Virus record (IMG/VR): IMGVR_UViG_3300045738_001928
Span: 1 to 29,001 of that record
Direction: 5' to 3' (one strand)
Source of the DNA: a virus
Length of the DNA stretch: 29,001 nt
The translations under genes and the position numbers were made by a program. Below the pieces are notes generated by a model. It had not been told where the DNA came from. It worked only from the letters and a program-made list of their open reading frames with translations, and did not search any database. Shown piece after piece: positions 12,538-21,260 of the stretch (the first letter of the stretch is position 1; each line of letters starts with the position of its first letter).

Positions 12538-13179
12538 ATGCCATTTGTGGAACCTGATTGGGAGGAGTTTGACTTAGGCATTCTTGAGCGATTTAGCTAC
12601 GACTGGACCCAGTCGCTAATCCTCCAGCAGGGCGACCCAACCATAACCGCCCTAACCCTATACCCCGATACGATAACTGCAGTGGTATCAGACACGGCAG
12701 TTTCTATAACAGTCGTCGCAACCTACGACACCGGCATTCAGGCGAACGTAACAAACGCCTGCGAGTTTATCTCAAACAACATGGCGGCAGTGCATGTTTC
12801 TGGTGGTGGAGTGATAAATTTTGCCGCTGCCTTCGACGGGACAATCACGGTCACCAGCGATAATGGTGTAACCGCAACAATCCCATACAGTGTGTCTGCC
12901 CTTCCTGTAATTACCGTAGGCGGCACAACAACTGAGACGGGTGAGGAAATAGACCCAGTTCCATATGTCCACACCTTTTCCGATGGTGAAATTATCGACG
13001 CGACTAGAATGAACGACAATTTTACTTCTCTCGCCAATAAATTTGGCAATATTTCAAATAACGACCTATCAATGAGTGCGCGAATTTCTGCGTCCAAAAT
13101 CGCCGGTCTTCAGGAAGCATCTGAAGTGAAGGTTCTGGTTTCGGACTGGGCTCGAGGGGTCGGACTAATGGAGGATTAA
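12538..13179 (+). CDS. Ig-like (BIG2-like) appendage protein with duplicated C-terminal module
   Basis: A 213-residue protein. Residues about 33-135 (ITALTLYPDTITAVVSD, then VSITVVATYDTG and GTITVTSDNGVTATIPYSV) look like a bacterial Ig-like group 2 domain, often found on phage surface proteins. After a Thr/Gly linker comes a module HTFSDGEIIDATRMNDNF plus KFGNISNNDLSMSARIS that closely matches most of the tail-region protein at 25626-25889. This suggests a decoration or appendage protein that docks through the shared module. It starts right after the previous stop and overlaps the next start (TAATG). Role inferred from domains. Confidence 0.68.
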   Translation: MPFVEPDWEEFDLGILERFSYDWTQSLILQQGDPTITALTLYPDTITAVVSDTAVSITVVATYDTGIQANVTNACEFISNNMAAVHVSGGGVINFAAAFDGTITVTSDNGVTATIPYSVSALPVITVGGTTTETGEEIDPVPYVHTFSDGEIIDATRMNDNFTSLANKFGNISNNDLSMSARISASKIAGLQEASEVKVLVSDWARGVGLMED

Positions 13180-13778
13180 TGTCAACAGCAACAGATAATA
13201 GCCACGTAAGGATTCGGTTTACCATCGATGAAAGTTCAAGTTCTGACTTCAGCGATGGCCAAATTGGATACTCTGGCGGCATGGAGAGCACGTTTAGCTC
13301 CAAGGCGTTTATGACCGAGAAGCTCGATGCAACTCAGATTGAATATGATGCTAACGGCGATGTCGTAGCCGATTCAGAAACCCACCCAGGAGCGATACTC
13401 TTGGACCTGGGTGGAATGAAAAATATTGAGTCACTTGTTGTTCGCAACAGAGGCATAACAGGCAACGCTAAGGTTGTCTGGACCGGCCCGACAAGCTCAT
13501 ACCTTGAGCAGAAGGTAGTGTCAGGACACCCAACCATACCCGATGGAACACCTCTTTGGTATGACGGAAACGTACCTCCTGCAGAGATTATTACCGATAT
13601 GGGAGATGAAAATAGGGTCATGATTACTATCGAAGTATTAGCAGAACAAATGGGCCAGTCCATAGTTCCACCTGGGCGTTTTATGATCCTTGCATCCGTG
13701 CAGGATGATTCCGTTATTGCCGTAGAGGGTATTGGTCAGGACGTTCCCGTAGAAATTCTTATTTTTGGAGAGAAATAG
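13179..13778 (+). CDS. Putative virion surface/appendage protein (199 aa)
   Basis: A 199-residue protein rich in Gly, Asp, Ser and beta-prone residues (GAILLDLGGMKNIESLVVRN, NRVMITIEVLAEQ, GRFMILASVQDD), probably an all-beta virion protein. The pattern resembles sugar-binding or galactose-binding-like modules in tail proteins, but no family can be named. It overlaps the Ig-like gene by one base and its amber stop is followed, in the same frame, by the terminase gene after only five codons. It likely works with the Ig-like protein. Confidence 0.66.
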   Translation: MSTATDNSHVRIRFTIDESSSSDFSDGQIGYSGGMESTFSSKAFMTEKLDATQIEYDANGDVVADSETHPGAILLDLGGMKNIESLVVRNRGITGNAKVVWTGPTSSYLEQKVVSGHPTIPDGTPLWYDGNVPPAEIITDMGDENRVMITIEVLAEQMGQSIVPPGRFMILASVQDDSVIAVEGIGQDVPVEILIFGEK

Positions 13779-13793
13779 ATCCAGTACAGCAGC

Positions 13794-15665
13794 GTGATAG
13801 CGCACTGTGTTGATATTCTCGAGGGGGCAGGGCTAGAGGGAAAATACCTCACCACCACAAACTTCCTTGATTATTCCGATTTGGTGCGAGATGCTATTAA
13901 AGAGTGGCCTGCACAGGAACGCGAAGAGTGCGATTGGCTAAAGGATTTTGTACTAGCCTTAAGAAAATTTAGGGATGACTTTTCCGACATTGTCAGCGCA
14001 GACCCTATGGTGCTCTATAAGCCAGCCCACAGCGTTGCCGAAAGTTTCCACGCCTCACCCGCCCTTATCCGCTATTTTCGTGGCGGGAATAGAATATCAA
14101 AAACCGTATCGGGATTTGCCGAGCACTACTTTCACCTTACAAACCACCATCCATTTAGACCACACCCGTTACCCCCATCTCCAAACGCAACCTTCATTGT
14201 AGGGGTAAACTTCTCGAAGTATTCCAAGGCGGTTTTTGAGCGCAAGTTTTTGAGTGGCGAGACGGGGAACCCATTGAGCCCGATGTTTCCAACGAGCGGA
14301 AAGTGGTTCTATCACTATGACGAGAGAAAAAAGCTTCTGCAAATTGCCTGTCCAGAATGTGCCGAGAAGGGGCTTGCTCAGAGTTGTCCTCATCCAAAAG
14401 CCTCGGTGATTCTTTTCTCTGATGGTGAGGGACCAAGTCCAATCATGGGTGGACAGTTTGGACTTGCTCATTACGATGAGCACATCAGGCACGACTTTTT
14501 CGGTGAGACAATGAAACGCCTGGAAACAGTGCCTCAGTCATCGCTGATTATAACGGGCACACCGCTCCAAGGTAAGGCCGCTTGGGAGCATCAGGAACTT
14601 ACGTTGTTGGATATGGCGGGACCACCAAAGAACCTTGTGCCGGGAACGGACCAACCAATCGTATCCCTACATACAATCGATCAATATTCTGCAGGGCTTG
14701 TCCCTAAGCCTCGAATCGATGCTTCATGCAACATGATGTCTGCCCCAGAAATCGAAGCAAGAGTTTATGGACGACCCGCTGCTTTTTCGGAGAGCGCAGT
14801 TTTTCATCTTCAAACACTCCACGAGATGTCAGTCAAAGCAATAAAGCCCCGCAGAGGTGAGTTAATTCTTGACCAAGAAAAAATGATAGACGCTACTGAA
14901 AAAACCATCCCCGGATTTAAGAAGACAAAGGACGGTGCAATCAGGGTGTGGGAAGAACCAATCCCCGGAGAGCAGTATATTATTGGTGCTGATGTTGCTT
15001 TTGGTCTAACCAATCGAGATGCCTCTGCAGCAATCGTTTTAAAGATGAAACGAATGAACTCGATGGACATACGTTTTGAAATGGTTTCCTCTTATCATGG
15101 TTGGATCAACTCACTCAACTATGCAGAAGAACTAATTAAGCTTGGAATGTATTATAATTCCGCGCTTCTCGTACCTGAGCGCAGGGGTCCTGGTGATGCC
15201 ACGATTCAACGGATAAAAGAGTTTGGATATTGGAATCTGTTTCGAGATAGTAACTCGCCTGCCGCAGTCATGCATGGCCTAGACTCCCAATTTGGTCTCG
15301 ATACAAATGTGTCCACAAAGGGTTTAATGGTTTCAGTTTTGCAAAAAACAATATACGATAGAATAACCCACATTTGTACCATACGCATCCCTTGTTTTGA
15401 AACGCTAGAGCAACTCGGAACGTATGGTCAAGAAATGACTCCCAGTGGGCAGAGTGTAAAGTTTCAAGGAGCCGGCGGCTCTCACGATGACCTTGTTGTG
15501 GCCCTATTCCTTGGCGTTTTTGCAGCAAAAGTCTACCCTGTTTTTGACGTTGAACAGGCAGTAAAGGCTGAAAGATCAGTCTCTCTAAAGCCGCATATCT
15601 CGCTAGAGGACCAAGAGGTGTGGGATGATTTGAGGCAAGAGGTAAAGGGTACAGATGCTAACTAG
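13794..15665 (+). CDS. terL: Terminase large subunit (packaging ATPase/nuclease)
   Basis: A 623-residue terminase large subunit, the motor that cuts and packs phage DNA through the portal. The ATPase has Walker A GGNRISKT at 97-104, Walker B with Asp228-Glu229 (LAHYDE) and the coupling motif IITGTPL near 252-258. The RNase H-like nuclease has IIGADVAFG (Asp400), LLVPERRG (Glu462) and GGSHDDLVVALFL (Asp565/566). Between Walker A and B is an unusual Cys/His cluster, CPEC at 186-189 and CPH at 198-200, possibly a zinc site. The start is GTG without a clear ribosome binding site, in frame with the preceding gene across a TAG and five codons; initiation by coupling or limited readthrough is possible. 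It overlaps the next gene. Confidence 0.93.
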   Translation: MIAHCVDILEGAGLEGKYLTTTNFLDYSDLVRDAIKEWPAQEREECDWLKDFVLALRKFRDDFSDIVSADPMVLYKPAHSVAESFHASPALIRYFRGGNRISKTVSGFAEHYFHLTNHHPFRPHPLPPSPNATFIVGVNFSKYSKAVFERKFLSGETGNPLSPMFPTSGKWFYHYDERKKLLQIACPECAEKGLAQSCPHPKASVILFSDGEGPSPIMGGQFGLAHYDEHIRHDFFGETMKRLETVPQSSLIITGTPLQGKAAWEHQELTLLDMAGPPKNLVPGTDQPIVSLHTIDQYSAGLVPKPRIDASCNMMSAPEIEARVYGRPAAFSESAVFHLQTLHEMSVKAIKPRRGELILDQEKMIDATEKTIPGFKKTKDGAIRVWEEPIPGEQYIIGADVAFGLTNRDASAAIVLKMKRMNSMDIRFEMVSSYHGWINSLNYAEELIKLGMYYNSALLVPERRGPGDATIQRIKEFGYWNLFRDSNSPAAVMHGLDSQFGLDTNVSTKGLMVSVLQKTIYDRITHICTIRIPCFETLEQLGTYGQEMTPSGQSVKFQGAGGSHDDLVVALFLGVFAAKVYPVFDVEQAVKAERSVSLKPHISLEDQEVWDDLRQEVKGTDAN

Positions 15666-15936
15666 TTTCTATTTGCTCATATTTTTGGTAACATTAGCTC
15701 TTATTGCTGTTGTCCGTGTCAACAAATTGCACACAACAGCAGAGGCAGAAGCAATCCTGTCATTTAATGCAATGCAAAAAAGCATTGACGAGCTTCGCGA
15801 CCTGCTTAAAGAGCAGGAAGAGGGAAATCTTGAGCTTGTTGACCGGGTAAAAAAGCATAAGGAACCACTTCCGGAAGATACCAAGACCATTACGCTTGAA
15901 GATGGTATCAAGTACGAAATTGTTGGGGGTTATTGA
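15655..15936 (+). CDS. Small single-pass membrane coiled-coil protein
   Basis: A 93-residue protein with an N-terminal hydrophobic helix (FYLLIFLVTLALIAVV, residues 5-20), then a charged coiled-coil-like region (QKSIDELRDLLKEQEEGN) and a C-terminal tail. This topology, N-in with a long periplasmic coil, resembles inner-membrane spanins, and lysis genes sometimes sit near terminase genes; a virion or membrane role in packaging is an alternative. The start overlaps the end of terL, with AAAGGG upstream, and its TGA overlaps the next ATG (TGATG). No holin or endolysin is visible nearby, so the spanin idea is tentative. Confidence 0.6.
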   Translation: MLTSFYLLIFLVTLALIAVVRVNKLHTTAEAEAILSFNAMQKSIDELRDLLKEQEEGNLELVDRVKKHKEPLPEDTKTITLEDGIKYEIVGGY

Positions 15937-16127
15937 TGATCAAGGGATTCTCCTTGCAGGACATGCTAAATCCGCAAAAGCCAAAGGTGAGCGAAGGCTC
16001 TCTTAAGTCTGCGCTCGACGAGAGAATGTTCCCCTTCCGCAAGGCCCAGTTTAAACCCACCAAGGATACGATGAAGAAAGCCACGCTTTCCAGGGTTCTC
16101 AGTTCCATGGACTTTCAAGGAAAATAA
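15936..16127 (+). CDS. Small basic hypothetical protein upstream of portal (63 aa)
   Basis: A 63-residue basic protein starting MIKGFSLQDMLNPQKPK and ending SSMDFQGK. It is mostly polar, Lys-rich and probably flexible with one amphipathic helix. GGGGGT lies five bases before the ATG. It overlaps the preceding stop (TGATG) and the portal start (TAATG), so it is translated with the packaging genes. No family is recognised. Confidence 0.6.
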   Translation: MIKGFSLQDMLNPQKPKVSEGSLKSALDERMFPFRKAQFKPTKDTMKKATLSRVLSSMDFQGK

Positions 16128-18226
16128 TGGAAGAATCAGAAAACAAAGATTCTATTGGGGTTCTCGAGGGAACCTCGCCAGCAAAAAAATATTCTCCAAG
16201 CGATGAAGAGAAAAAGCTTTTAGGTAGACTCGATGCTCGGCTCAATGAGGCAACTCAGGATAGAACCACCATAGAGCAGGTATGGGAACTAGGCCGATGT
16301 TACTATAATGGCGATTATGTTTTGGCGAAAAACTCCATTACCGGTGATCTTGTTAAATTTCGCAAGGACAACACCGGCTCAGAAGAAAATATCATCAGGC
16401 CAATTGCTCGAGCACTGGTTGGAAAACTGGCTCGAGTAATCCCGAGCTGTACCGTTCTTCCAAGGACTGACGATCAGTCTGACCTTAAGGCCTCTCAGGC
16501 GAGTGAGAGTTTTCTCGATTATATCACCCGAAAAGAGAAGTTAAGACTGAAATATCTGAAGGCACAAAAGCAACTCGCTTGGGCCGGAACTGCTGTATTT
16601 CAAGTAGCCTGGGATAAAGATGCAGGCCAGATAGTGTCTTGGTGTGAGGAATGTGGATACAACGGAGAGCGCGAGGATGCCGAGCAAGAGTGCCCACAAT
16701 GCACCATGGCGATGATGTCCGAAGGAGTTGTTGGACAACCAGCACCCATCCTTAAGGAAATAAACGAGGGTGACCTTAGAGTTATACTGCACGATGTTGG
16801 CGACTTTCTTCCCGAGCCCGGAGTACGCGACCCAGAGAAAATGCGGTGGTGTGTGGTCAAAAAAGCCATCCCCGTGAGTGAGGTTCGTAGAAGATTTCCG
16901 CACAAGGCTGAGTATATTTCAGCCGATGATGGGATTTACGAGTCCCACTTTATGGAAGATGATATCGCCCCACTACACGAACACACATTCCTATATGAGT
17001 GGCACGAGGTTCCAACGGAGCAGTTCCCTGATGGTCGATTGATTTTCTCGACCGGCAGCATGATACTCTCAGAGCAGCCATCTCCATACCATGAGCTAGG
17101 CAGACTACCATTCTATTTTCATCGATTTGATCCAAATCCCAGCGACTTCTGGGGCCAACCCTTTATTGTATCGTGCTATAAGATTCAGGACGAGCGAAAC
17201 CATTTACTTTCGCAGGTTAAGAAAAATCGAGAACTCACCAACAACCCCAAACTAAAGGTTCCATTTGGTTCAGGCATAAGCGCCGACCGAATGAACACAA
17301 CAGCCGGGGAGATCATAAAATATAAGGCCCATGCGGGAGAGGTTCGCTACCTCGAAATACCGGGGTTCCCAAATTACGTTTATGCCGAGCTAGAGAGGTT
17401 GGAAGAGGCTGTTCGCAAGGCAGCGTCCGTAACTGAGCATGAGCTTGGAATGTCTGGAAAGAGTGGCGAATCAGGAAGATATGCCGCCATCCTTGACTCT
17501 CAGTCCCAAGAATCAATGACAGGTGTTATCGTAGAAAATATCGAGGAGTGGAAAGAGCTTCACCGAGCGATACTCGTTATGGCACAGACATATTACGATG
17601 AGAATCGAACTTGGTCTATTCTTGGAAAAGACAAGTTACATAACTTCACTTGGAAAGATGCTTCCCTTAAAAGCGGATGGGATATTGCGCTTAACGAGTC
17701 GGACTCTCTTTCAACTAATTCAGCAATCAGGCTCGGTCAGGCAGAACGACTCCTGCAGGCCGGAATCTTTACCGACCCAGCGACAGGCATGTTAGATATA
17801 AAAGCATTTTCGCAAATGGCTGGAATTCAGATGCCAGGTACTGCAGTTGATACAGATGGTTCTGAACGGGCCTATTTCTCTCAGGTCCCAGAAATTATTG
17901 CTTCTGGAGAAATGATTACGCCTAAACCATGGGATGATGCCAAAGTGGCAGCAGAGGAGCTTTTGGTTTGGCTAAGAGGATCAGGAAGGTCTGCCCCACA
18001 ACAGCTTGTCGAGCAGGTTGCACAGCTATGGATGGGATATGTTTCAGTGATGCAACCAACCCCTCTTGATGCCGACATAATGCCGAACGGCATGGGACAG
18101 CAGCAACAGCCACAACAAGGAGGTGCCGGCTTACCAAGTTCCGGAAGCTCGGCAGATCAGATGGTGCAGGAAGCAGACTCCGCAGGAGAGTCGATAGCTC
18201 GACCCGGGGCAATGCATGAGGGCTAG
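16127..18226 (+). CDS. Portal protein
   Basis: A 699-residue portal, the dodecameric ring through which DNA is packaged and ejected. The identification rests on the N-terminal core (CYYNGDYVLAKNSITGD, NIIRPIARALVGK, an AQKQLAWAGTAVFQVAWD helix), the FYFHRFDPNPSDFWGQPF and IVSCYKIQDERNHLLSQVKK segments of the stem region, and the later ASVTEHELGMSGKSGESG crown-like loop followed by a long helical section. These match podovirus-type portals. A CEEC...CPQC knuckle pair at residues 173-192 is inserted in the wing region and may bind zinc. The C-terminus is Gln/Gly/Ser-rich and probably disordered. AAGGA precedes the ATG, which overlaps the previous stop. Confidence 0.88.
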   Translation: MEESENKDSIGVLEGTSPAKKYSPSDEEKKLLGRLDARLNEATQDRTTIEQVWELGRCYYNGDYVLAKNSITGDLVKFRKDNTGSEENIIRPIARALVGKLARVIPSCTVLPRTDDQSDLKASQASESFLDYITRKEKLRLKYLKAQKQLAWAGTAVFQVAWDKDAGQIVSWCEECGYNGEREDAEQECPQCTMAMMSEGVVGQPAPILKEINEGDLRVILHDVGDFLPEPGVRDPEKMRWCVVKKAIPVSEVRRRFPHKAEYISADDGIYESHFMEDDIAPLHEHTFLYEWHEVPTEQFPDGRLIFSTGSMILSEQPSPYHELGRLPFYFHRFDPNPSDFWGQPFIVSCYKIQDERNHLLSQVKKNRELTNNPKLKVPFGSGISADRMNTTAGEIIKYKAHAGEVRYLEIPGFPNYVYAELERLEEAVRKAASVTEHELGMSGKSGESGRYAAILDSQSQESMTGVIVENIEEWKELHRAILVMAQTYYDENRTWSILGKDKLHNFTWKDASLKSGWDIALNESDSLSTNSAIRLGQAERLLQAGIFTDPATGMLDIKAFSQMAGIQMPGTAVDTDGSERAYFSQVPEIIASGEMITPKPWDDAKVAAEELLVWLRGSGRSAPQQLVEQVAQLWMGYVSVMQPTPLDADIMPNGMGQQQQPQQGGAGLPSSGSSADQMVQEADSAGESIARPGAMHEG

Positions 18227-18409
18227 ATGACACTGGATGAGGCTAGAAACTATATGGTAGAGCGTGTTAAAATGGCCAAATATAATGGCCGAACGGATAT
18301 TGATATCGACCTCGATACCGCAATTGATATAACCGCAGCACTTATTGAACATACTTGGGACGACAACACAGACCCAATAGGCCTTTCAAATGTGGATAAA
18401 ATGCGATAA
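18227..18409 (+). CDS. Small acidic hypothetical protein (60 aa)
   Basis: A 60-residue protein starting MTLDEARNYMVERVKMAK, with an amphipathic helix then an Asp-rich middle (TDIDIDLDTAIDITAALIE). It starts immediately after the portal stop without its own clear ribosome binding site, so coupling is likely. It could be a small head or portal accessory protein; no family is recognised. The 77 bases to the next gene hold only very short stems (GCGG/CCGC, CGTC/GACG). Confidence 0.55.
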   Translation: MTLDEARNYMVERVKMAKYNGRTDIDIDLDTAIDITAALIEHTWDDNTDPIGLSNVDKMR

Positions 18410-18486
18410 AATGGAAAAATTTCGACTATGCGGCGTAACCGCTATTTAAACCGTCTGCTGGACGTAATCTAAGCAATGGAGGAATT

Positions 18487-19431
18487 ATGAGTGAAGAGGC
18501 AACAACAGAATCTGAGATAACGGGAGATATCATAGAATCCGGTGACAAGTTCGTCGTGGAGGAAAGTAGCCCAGAAGTCCAAGAGGATAGTTCGCCCCAA
18601 GAAGATGCAGAGAGTGAATCAACCAACGAGTTTGGTGATGCATTATCCGCGCTCGACAGTATTCTTAATGAAGAGGGTACTGATGAGGTTAAAACCGAAA
18701 ACAAAGAGGAGCAGCAAGAAGCACCACAAGAAGGTCGCGCTCAAAAACGCATACGTGGGTTAAATACGGATCTAAAATCCTCGCAGGAGACAAATCTTCA
18801 ACTACAGCAGCAGATGCAGACAATGCAGCAGCAGCAGCAGGAAATGCAAAATAAGTTTCTTGAGGCGTTGAATGCACAGAAGCAGCAGCAGCAGGAAGAA
18901 GAATATCAGGACCCTGCAGAGGAATTTAAAAATAGCGTCATAAATGATGCTATGGGAAAATTGAATCCGGAACTCACCACGCTAAAAAAAGAGTTTGATG
19001 CGTTAAAGAACAGCATGACCGAGCAGCAGCAGGAAGCGCAAGCGTCAGCACAAAAGCAGGAATATATACGAGAAGCAGACACTGCAACTCGAGATGTGTT
19101 CTTTGCGGGTGAGGCTGATGATGTACCCAAGGACCTACAAGAGGGATTATCGACAATCACGATGATGTTTCAATGGTTGACCGGGTCTAGTGCAACCGAC
19201 TCTGCGAAAATGGCAAAAAGAACGGCACTGCAGTATGCAAAGACGGAACTCTCCCGCCAAGGGAAGTCATTGAAGGCAAAAAGAAATGCCTCTATGACCA
19301 CTGAAGCACCGAGTCCTGATGGTCGTTCAAATGTCGATGGTGATGGCTCTCCCAGTTTTGAACAATTACGAAGCAATGGCTTTCGCGATGAGCTTGATTG
19401 GGCAGTCGCTGGAATGCCAAGCTTAGATTAA
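18487..19431 (+). CDS. Scaffold protein
   Basis: A 314-residue acidic protein directly before the capsid gene, where scaffolds sit. The first 85 residues are extremely acidic, followed by Gln-rich coiled-coil sequence (LQLQQQMQTMQQQQQEMQNK; a second run QKQQQQEEE), further helical and Gln-rich stretches, and a C-terminal part rich in basic residues (the SRQGKSLKAKRN segment) that would bind the capsid shell. Scaffolds guide capsid assembly and leave before or during packaging. CAG codon runs at about 18805-18895 encode the glutamines and may be unstable in length. GGAGGAATT precedes the start. No protease domain is seen. Confidence 0.82.
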   Translation: MSEEATTESEITGDIIESGDKFVVEESSPEVQEDSSPQEDAESESTNEFGDALSALDSILNEEGTDEVKTENKEEQQEAPQEGRAQKRIRGLNTDLKSSQETNLQLQQQMQTMQQQQQEMQNKFLEALNAQKQQQQEEEYQDPAEEFKNSVINDAMGKLNPELTTLKKEFDALKNSMTEQQQEAQASAQKQEYIREADTATRDVFFAGEADDVPKDLQEGLSTITMMFQWLTGSSATDSAKMAKRTALQYAKTELSRQGKSLKAKRNASMTTEAPSPDGRSNVDGDGSPSFEQLRSNGFRDELDWAVAGMPSLD

Positions 19432-19446
19432 ATTTAGGAGATTAAA

Positions 19447-20715
19447 ATGGCTGGAGTCAGCATAGGGGATTTTGGAGCATCTTTTATTAAATATTTGCCC
19501 AAAGTGACCAAAACATTAAACATGACCTCCATTGCACGGAAAATCCCAAAAGGGAAAATGCAATGGAAAGGTGAAGAGCACGTAGAGAAAGTAATTCATC
19601 TACAGCCCAGCGGAAGTATCAACCCAGGTACTTACGATGGTGCGCCCTTGCCAGAAGCAAGCAAACAAACATACGGTCGCATCAAGGCGTATCGTACATT
19701 CCTGTCAGGAACCGTTCAGGTCACCGATGGTGCGCTACGCGCCATTACCGACAAGCAGAGTGCCATTTCGGTGGTAAACTCTGAATTGCGCGGCCTAATG
19801 GAAGGTATCCGTAAACTAGAGAATTTCAATTTTACCCGAGATGGATCTGGTAAAATGTGTACTGTTGGCGAAGATGCTGACGGCAGCGATGGCTCTATCA
19901 GCGTTGATGATGGTCGAGGTCTTTGGGCTTCTAAGGACTTTTCTGTGTTTGGACCGGGTGAATCTGGCGCACTCAAGGGATCGTTCGTCTGTGACAAGGT
20001 TGACCGTGCGCTTGACGCTAACGGTAAGGCCACAGTGAAGATCTCAGGATTAAGCCTTGAATCTGGCGAGACTATCGCCACAGGTGATGAGGTTTACTGG
20101 GGAACAGGGGATAACTGTGCCAAGGGCAGGGTTTTCCAGGGTCTTGATAAGATGATTGATGACTCCCCCGGAGATTTTCAAACACTAAACGTTTCGGACT
20201 ACCCGCACTACAGCAGCCCTGTTTTGCGTATCCCTGTCGATGCAGGCACTGGTTTACCAGGCGACCTGCAGGCACGGCATTTCCGTGAAATGTTGGCGAT
20301 GTTAAAGCAGGAAGGTGCTGGCAATTTGCACGGCATGACTGTTTTGACAAATGTCTGGAACTGTCTTGACGTTGAAGAGCTATATGAGGGTCAAATGCGA
20401 ATTACACCTGATACCAAGACCACTGGTCTTGCTGCGGTTAGATTCCAATCCTCATTAGGTTCCATTAAAATTGTAACCGATCCAGACTGTCCTTATGGCA
20501 CTATGTACTTCTTAGACCCTAGCGAGTTAACTCGTTTGGTTCAACATGAGTTGGCATGGCGTAAGAATGGTAAGGGCGGCGCAATTTTTAGAGCAAGCGA
20601 CGAGAAATTAATTTATCGTGCATCTTGCTTTGAAATGATGGAAATGTTCATTGAAAAACGTAACACATCAGGTAAAATAGTAGGACTCTCATCGAGTCAC
20701 TCTAGTGCTTATTAA
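19447..20715 (+). CDS. Major capsid protein
   Basis: A 422-residue protein immediately after the scaffold, with AGGAGATTAAA before its ATG: the best-initiated gene in this part of the operon. The sequence fits an HK97-fold capsid protein: an N-terminal arm, the SKQTYGRIKAYRTFLSGTVQ extended strand, the VNSELRGLMEGIRKLENFNF helix (spine-helix-like), a Gly/Asp-rich central insertion, and C-terminal strands such as IKIVTDPDCPYGTMYFLD and a LIYRASCFEMMEMFIEK end, where P-domain and A-domain elements would lie. The family was called from order and pattern, not from a specific motif. Confidence 0.85.
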   Translation: MAGVSIGDFGASFIKYLPKVTKTLNMTSIARKIPKGKMQWKGEEHVEKVIHLQPSGSINPGTYDGAPLPEASKQTYGRIKAYRTFLSGTVQVTDGALRAITDKQSAISVVNSELRGLMEGIRKLENFNFTRDGSGKMCTVGEDADGSDGSISVDDGRGLWASKDFSVFGPGESGALKGSFVCDKVDRALDANGKATVKISGLSLESGETIATGDEVYWGTGDNCAKGRVFQGLDKMIDDSPGDFQTLNVSDYPHYSSPVLRIPVDAGTGLPGDLQARHFREMLAMLKQEGAGNLHGMTVLTNVWNCLDVEELYEGQMRITPDTKTTGLAAVRFQSSLGSIKIVTDPDCPYGTMYFLDPSELTRLVQHELAWRKNGKGGAIFRASDEKLIYRASCFEMMEMFIEKRNTSGKIVGLSSSHSSAY

Positions 20716-21260
20716 TGCACCCACCTGATTGGATAACCGACGAGGTTGAGCGAACCCACCCTGACGCTAGGTTGGGGTGGGTTGGCAAAGACAGGGAGTC
20801 ACCAGACGATGAACTCAACTTGGGTTCATTTGCGCTGGTGCAACTCCTTAAGAAGAGAGCCGCAGATAGAACCATTTGTGAGCGTTGGAATGACCAAGGA
20901 CCACTTTTTGGGTCAACTTTTGACTCGCTAATTTGGACACCGGTATGGATTTCAAATGTAAGCAAAGAAGATGTCTGCAGCGGTAAGGTGATACCATTAT
21001 TGAAGCGATGGATTACGCCGATTCAAGAGAGGCTCGATGAAGTAAATATTCAACGAGGTCGAGATTATGAATCGATGGCAGAGTCAATATCGCATGAACT
21101 TGGGACTGAAATATTTAAGCAGTCCCAAAAGAGCATTGATAAGCCGCGCTATGTCGCGAGAAAACATATGCCTGACTCAGTAAAAGATAAACTGTCAGGA
21201 AAAGAGCACCAAAACCTCACCGATGTTTTCATGCACAAAGCGCCGAACTTGGTAAAGTAA
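20715..21260 (+). CDS. Hypothetical structural protein after capsid (181 aa)
   Basis: A 181-residue protein starting MHPPDWITDEVERTHPDA. It contains Trp-rich N-terminal segments (GSTFDSLIWTPVWISN), a helical middle (KRWITPIQERLDEVNIQRG) and a basic C-terminus. Its place between capsid and adaptor suggests a head-completion or connector protein, but no family is recognised. The start overlaps the capsid stop (TAATG) with no Shine-Dalgarno sequence, so it is probably made by coupled re-initiation at lower level than capsid. Confidence 0.62.
   Translation: MHPPDWITDEVERTHPDARLGWVGKDRESPDDELNLGSFALVQLLKKRAADRTICERWNDQGPLFGSTFDSLIWTPVWISNVSKEDVCSGKVIPLLKRWITPIQERLDEVNIQRGRDYESMAESISHELGTEIFKQSQKSIDKPRYVARKHMPDSVKDKLSGKEHQNLTDVFMHKAPNLVK

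Noticed and set aside
13776-13796. Amber stop reassignment across the phage
   Set aside because: TAG ends many genes here at sensible places with neighbouring starts, so a recoded amber codon is not supported; only local readthrough remains possible.
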